Shown here: piece by piece, positions 63,677-64,000 of the stretch
Layout of the letters: every line of letters starts with the position of its first letter
Numbering within the stretch: position 1 is the first letter of the stretch
Assembly: GCF_002112505.1 (NCBI RefSeq)
Contig: NZ_NEHW01000005.1
Location: 310,001-374,000 of the forward strand
Source: Pseudomonas sp. R28(2017)
Lineage (GTDB): Bacteria > Pseudomonadota > Gammaproteobacteria > Pseudomonadales > Pseudomonadaceae
Direction of reading: 5' to 3'
Length of the DNA: 64,000 nt
The notes under the pieces: model-generated
Told to the model about the DNA's origin: nothing
The model's database searches: none
What the model saw: only the letters and a program-made list of their open reading frames with translations
Program-made: the position numbers and the translations under genes

Positions 63677-64000
63677 TCAGGCGCCTTTCAGGGCCTTGAT
63701 CTTGGCCTGCAACCCTTCCAGGGTCTGTTCGCCCATCAACTGCTCACGCACCTTGCCCTTGTCGTCGATGATGTAGGTCACCGGCAGCGCCTCGCTGCGT
63801 GGCAGGTCATAGCGCTCGGCCGGGTCCTGGGCCAGGACCGTGAAGCCGATGCCCAGGGCCTGCGCCGCCTGCTTCAGCTCCGGCCCCTGCAGGCCATCGA
63901 AGTTCACCCCGACCACCTTGATGCCATCGCCCGCCCACTGTTTGGCCGCCTGATTCAGTTCAGGGACCTCGGTGCGGCACGGGCCACACCACTCGGCCCA
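63677..64000 (-). CDS. TlpA-like thioredoxin-fold protein, C-terminal part (cut by window edge)
   Basis: 108 codons visible; the start lies beyond the right edge. WAEWCGPCRTEVPELN holds the redox CGPC motif; GVNFDGLQGPELKQAAQ and the cis-proline region LPVTYIIDDKG near the end are TlpA/ResA-like. It is likely a membrane-anchored or periplasmic thiol-disulfide reductase. Confidence 0.9.
   Translation of the reverse strand, partial: WAEWCGPCRTEVPELNQAAKQWAGDGIKVVGVNFDGLQGPELKQAAQALGIGFTVLAQDPAERYDLPRSEALPVTYIIDDKGKVREQLMGEQTLEGLQAKIKALKGA

Overview
The window looks like a piece of the core chromosome of a Pseudomonas putida-group bacterium. It is GC-rich with densely packed genes. Its spacers carry the short inverted REP elements typical of that group (paired copies reading roughly CTGTGGGAGCGGGC...GAAGAGGCC). 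The gene order gacS / OmpR-type two-component pair / cysM / rlmD / relA / mazG ... purN / purM ... cobalamin genes ... fadL ... rdgC / tRNA / nasA agrees with what I remember of P. putida. That match is from memory, not from a search. No prophage, plasmid, integrase, transposase gene or CRISPR array was seen.

Layout. 1-7.2 kb: the start of an assimilatory nitrate reductase gene, an orphan type I methionine aminopeptidase, a tandemly duplicated tRNA-Asp/tRNA-Val block (each copy with its own promoter and terminator), rdgC, a BASS-family transporter, a guanidinium exporter under a guanidine-II riboswitch, and an MFS-acyltransferase fusion. 7.3-19.4 kb: a chemoreceptor with a sigma-28 promoter, a GntR/MFS/amidohydrolase operon, a second MFS pump, a giant SSS-histidine kinase hybrid (MxtR/CrbS type), rmuC and a Sel1 protein. 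19.4-24.1 kb: a gene-poor stretch with DnaA-box-like sites, two small conserved proteins, fadL, and a LysR/DUF2798 pair. 24.1-24.95 kb: a striking non-coding inverted repeat flanked by 6-7 bp tandem repeats. 25-28.6 kb: a secreted glutathione peroxidase homologue, a MarR-controlled MFS pump translationally coupled to a 40-residue membrane peptide, and a secreted GH5 glycosidase.

28.7-37.8 kb holds the late cobalamin pathway. A cobalamin riboswitch precedes ten tightly packed genes (cobO, cobB, bluB, cobD/cobC-type genes, cobQ, cobU, cobT, phosphatase, cobS), most overlapping by 4-8 bases. Together they adenosylate and amidate the corrin ring, make the aminopropanol arm and dimethylbenzimidazole, and assemble the nucleotide loop. 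The corrin-ring genes are not in this window. 37.9-47.2 kb: a tartrate/malate dehydrogenase with a divergent LysR regulator, a large putative ADP-ribosylating toxin, two NlpC/P60 lipoproteins in tandem, hda, a PerM-type permease and a DUF2066 protein.

47.4-64 kb: purM-purN-DUF3108. A second cluster reads the other way: cysM, rlmD, relA, mazG and a DUF2058 gene. Then come a PirRS-like two-component pair, gacS, a D-lactate dehydrogenase, a zinc-ribbon protein, a META lipoprotein and the end of a TlpA-like thioredoxin. Global regulators are unusually concentrated here: RelA, GacS, Hda, MxtR/CrbS, the riboswitches and a likely PsrA site.

The most unusual items are the covarying inverted-repeat element (24.1-24.95 kb), the ADP-ribosyltransferase-toxin candidate, the guanidine-II riboswitch, the histidine kinase whose C-terminus is encoded by a REP element, and an expanded-loop REP variant.
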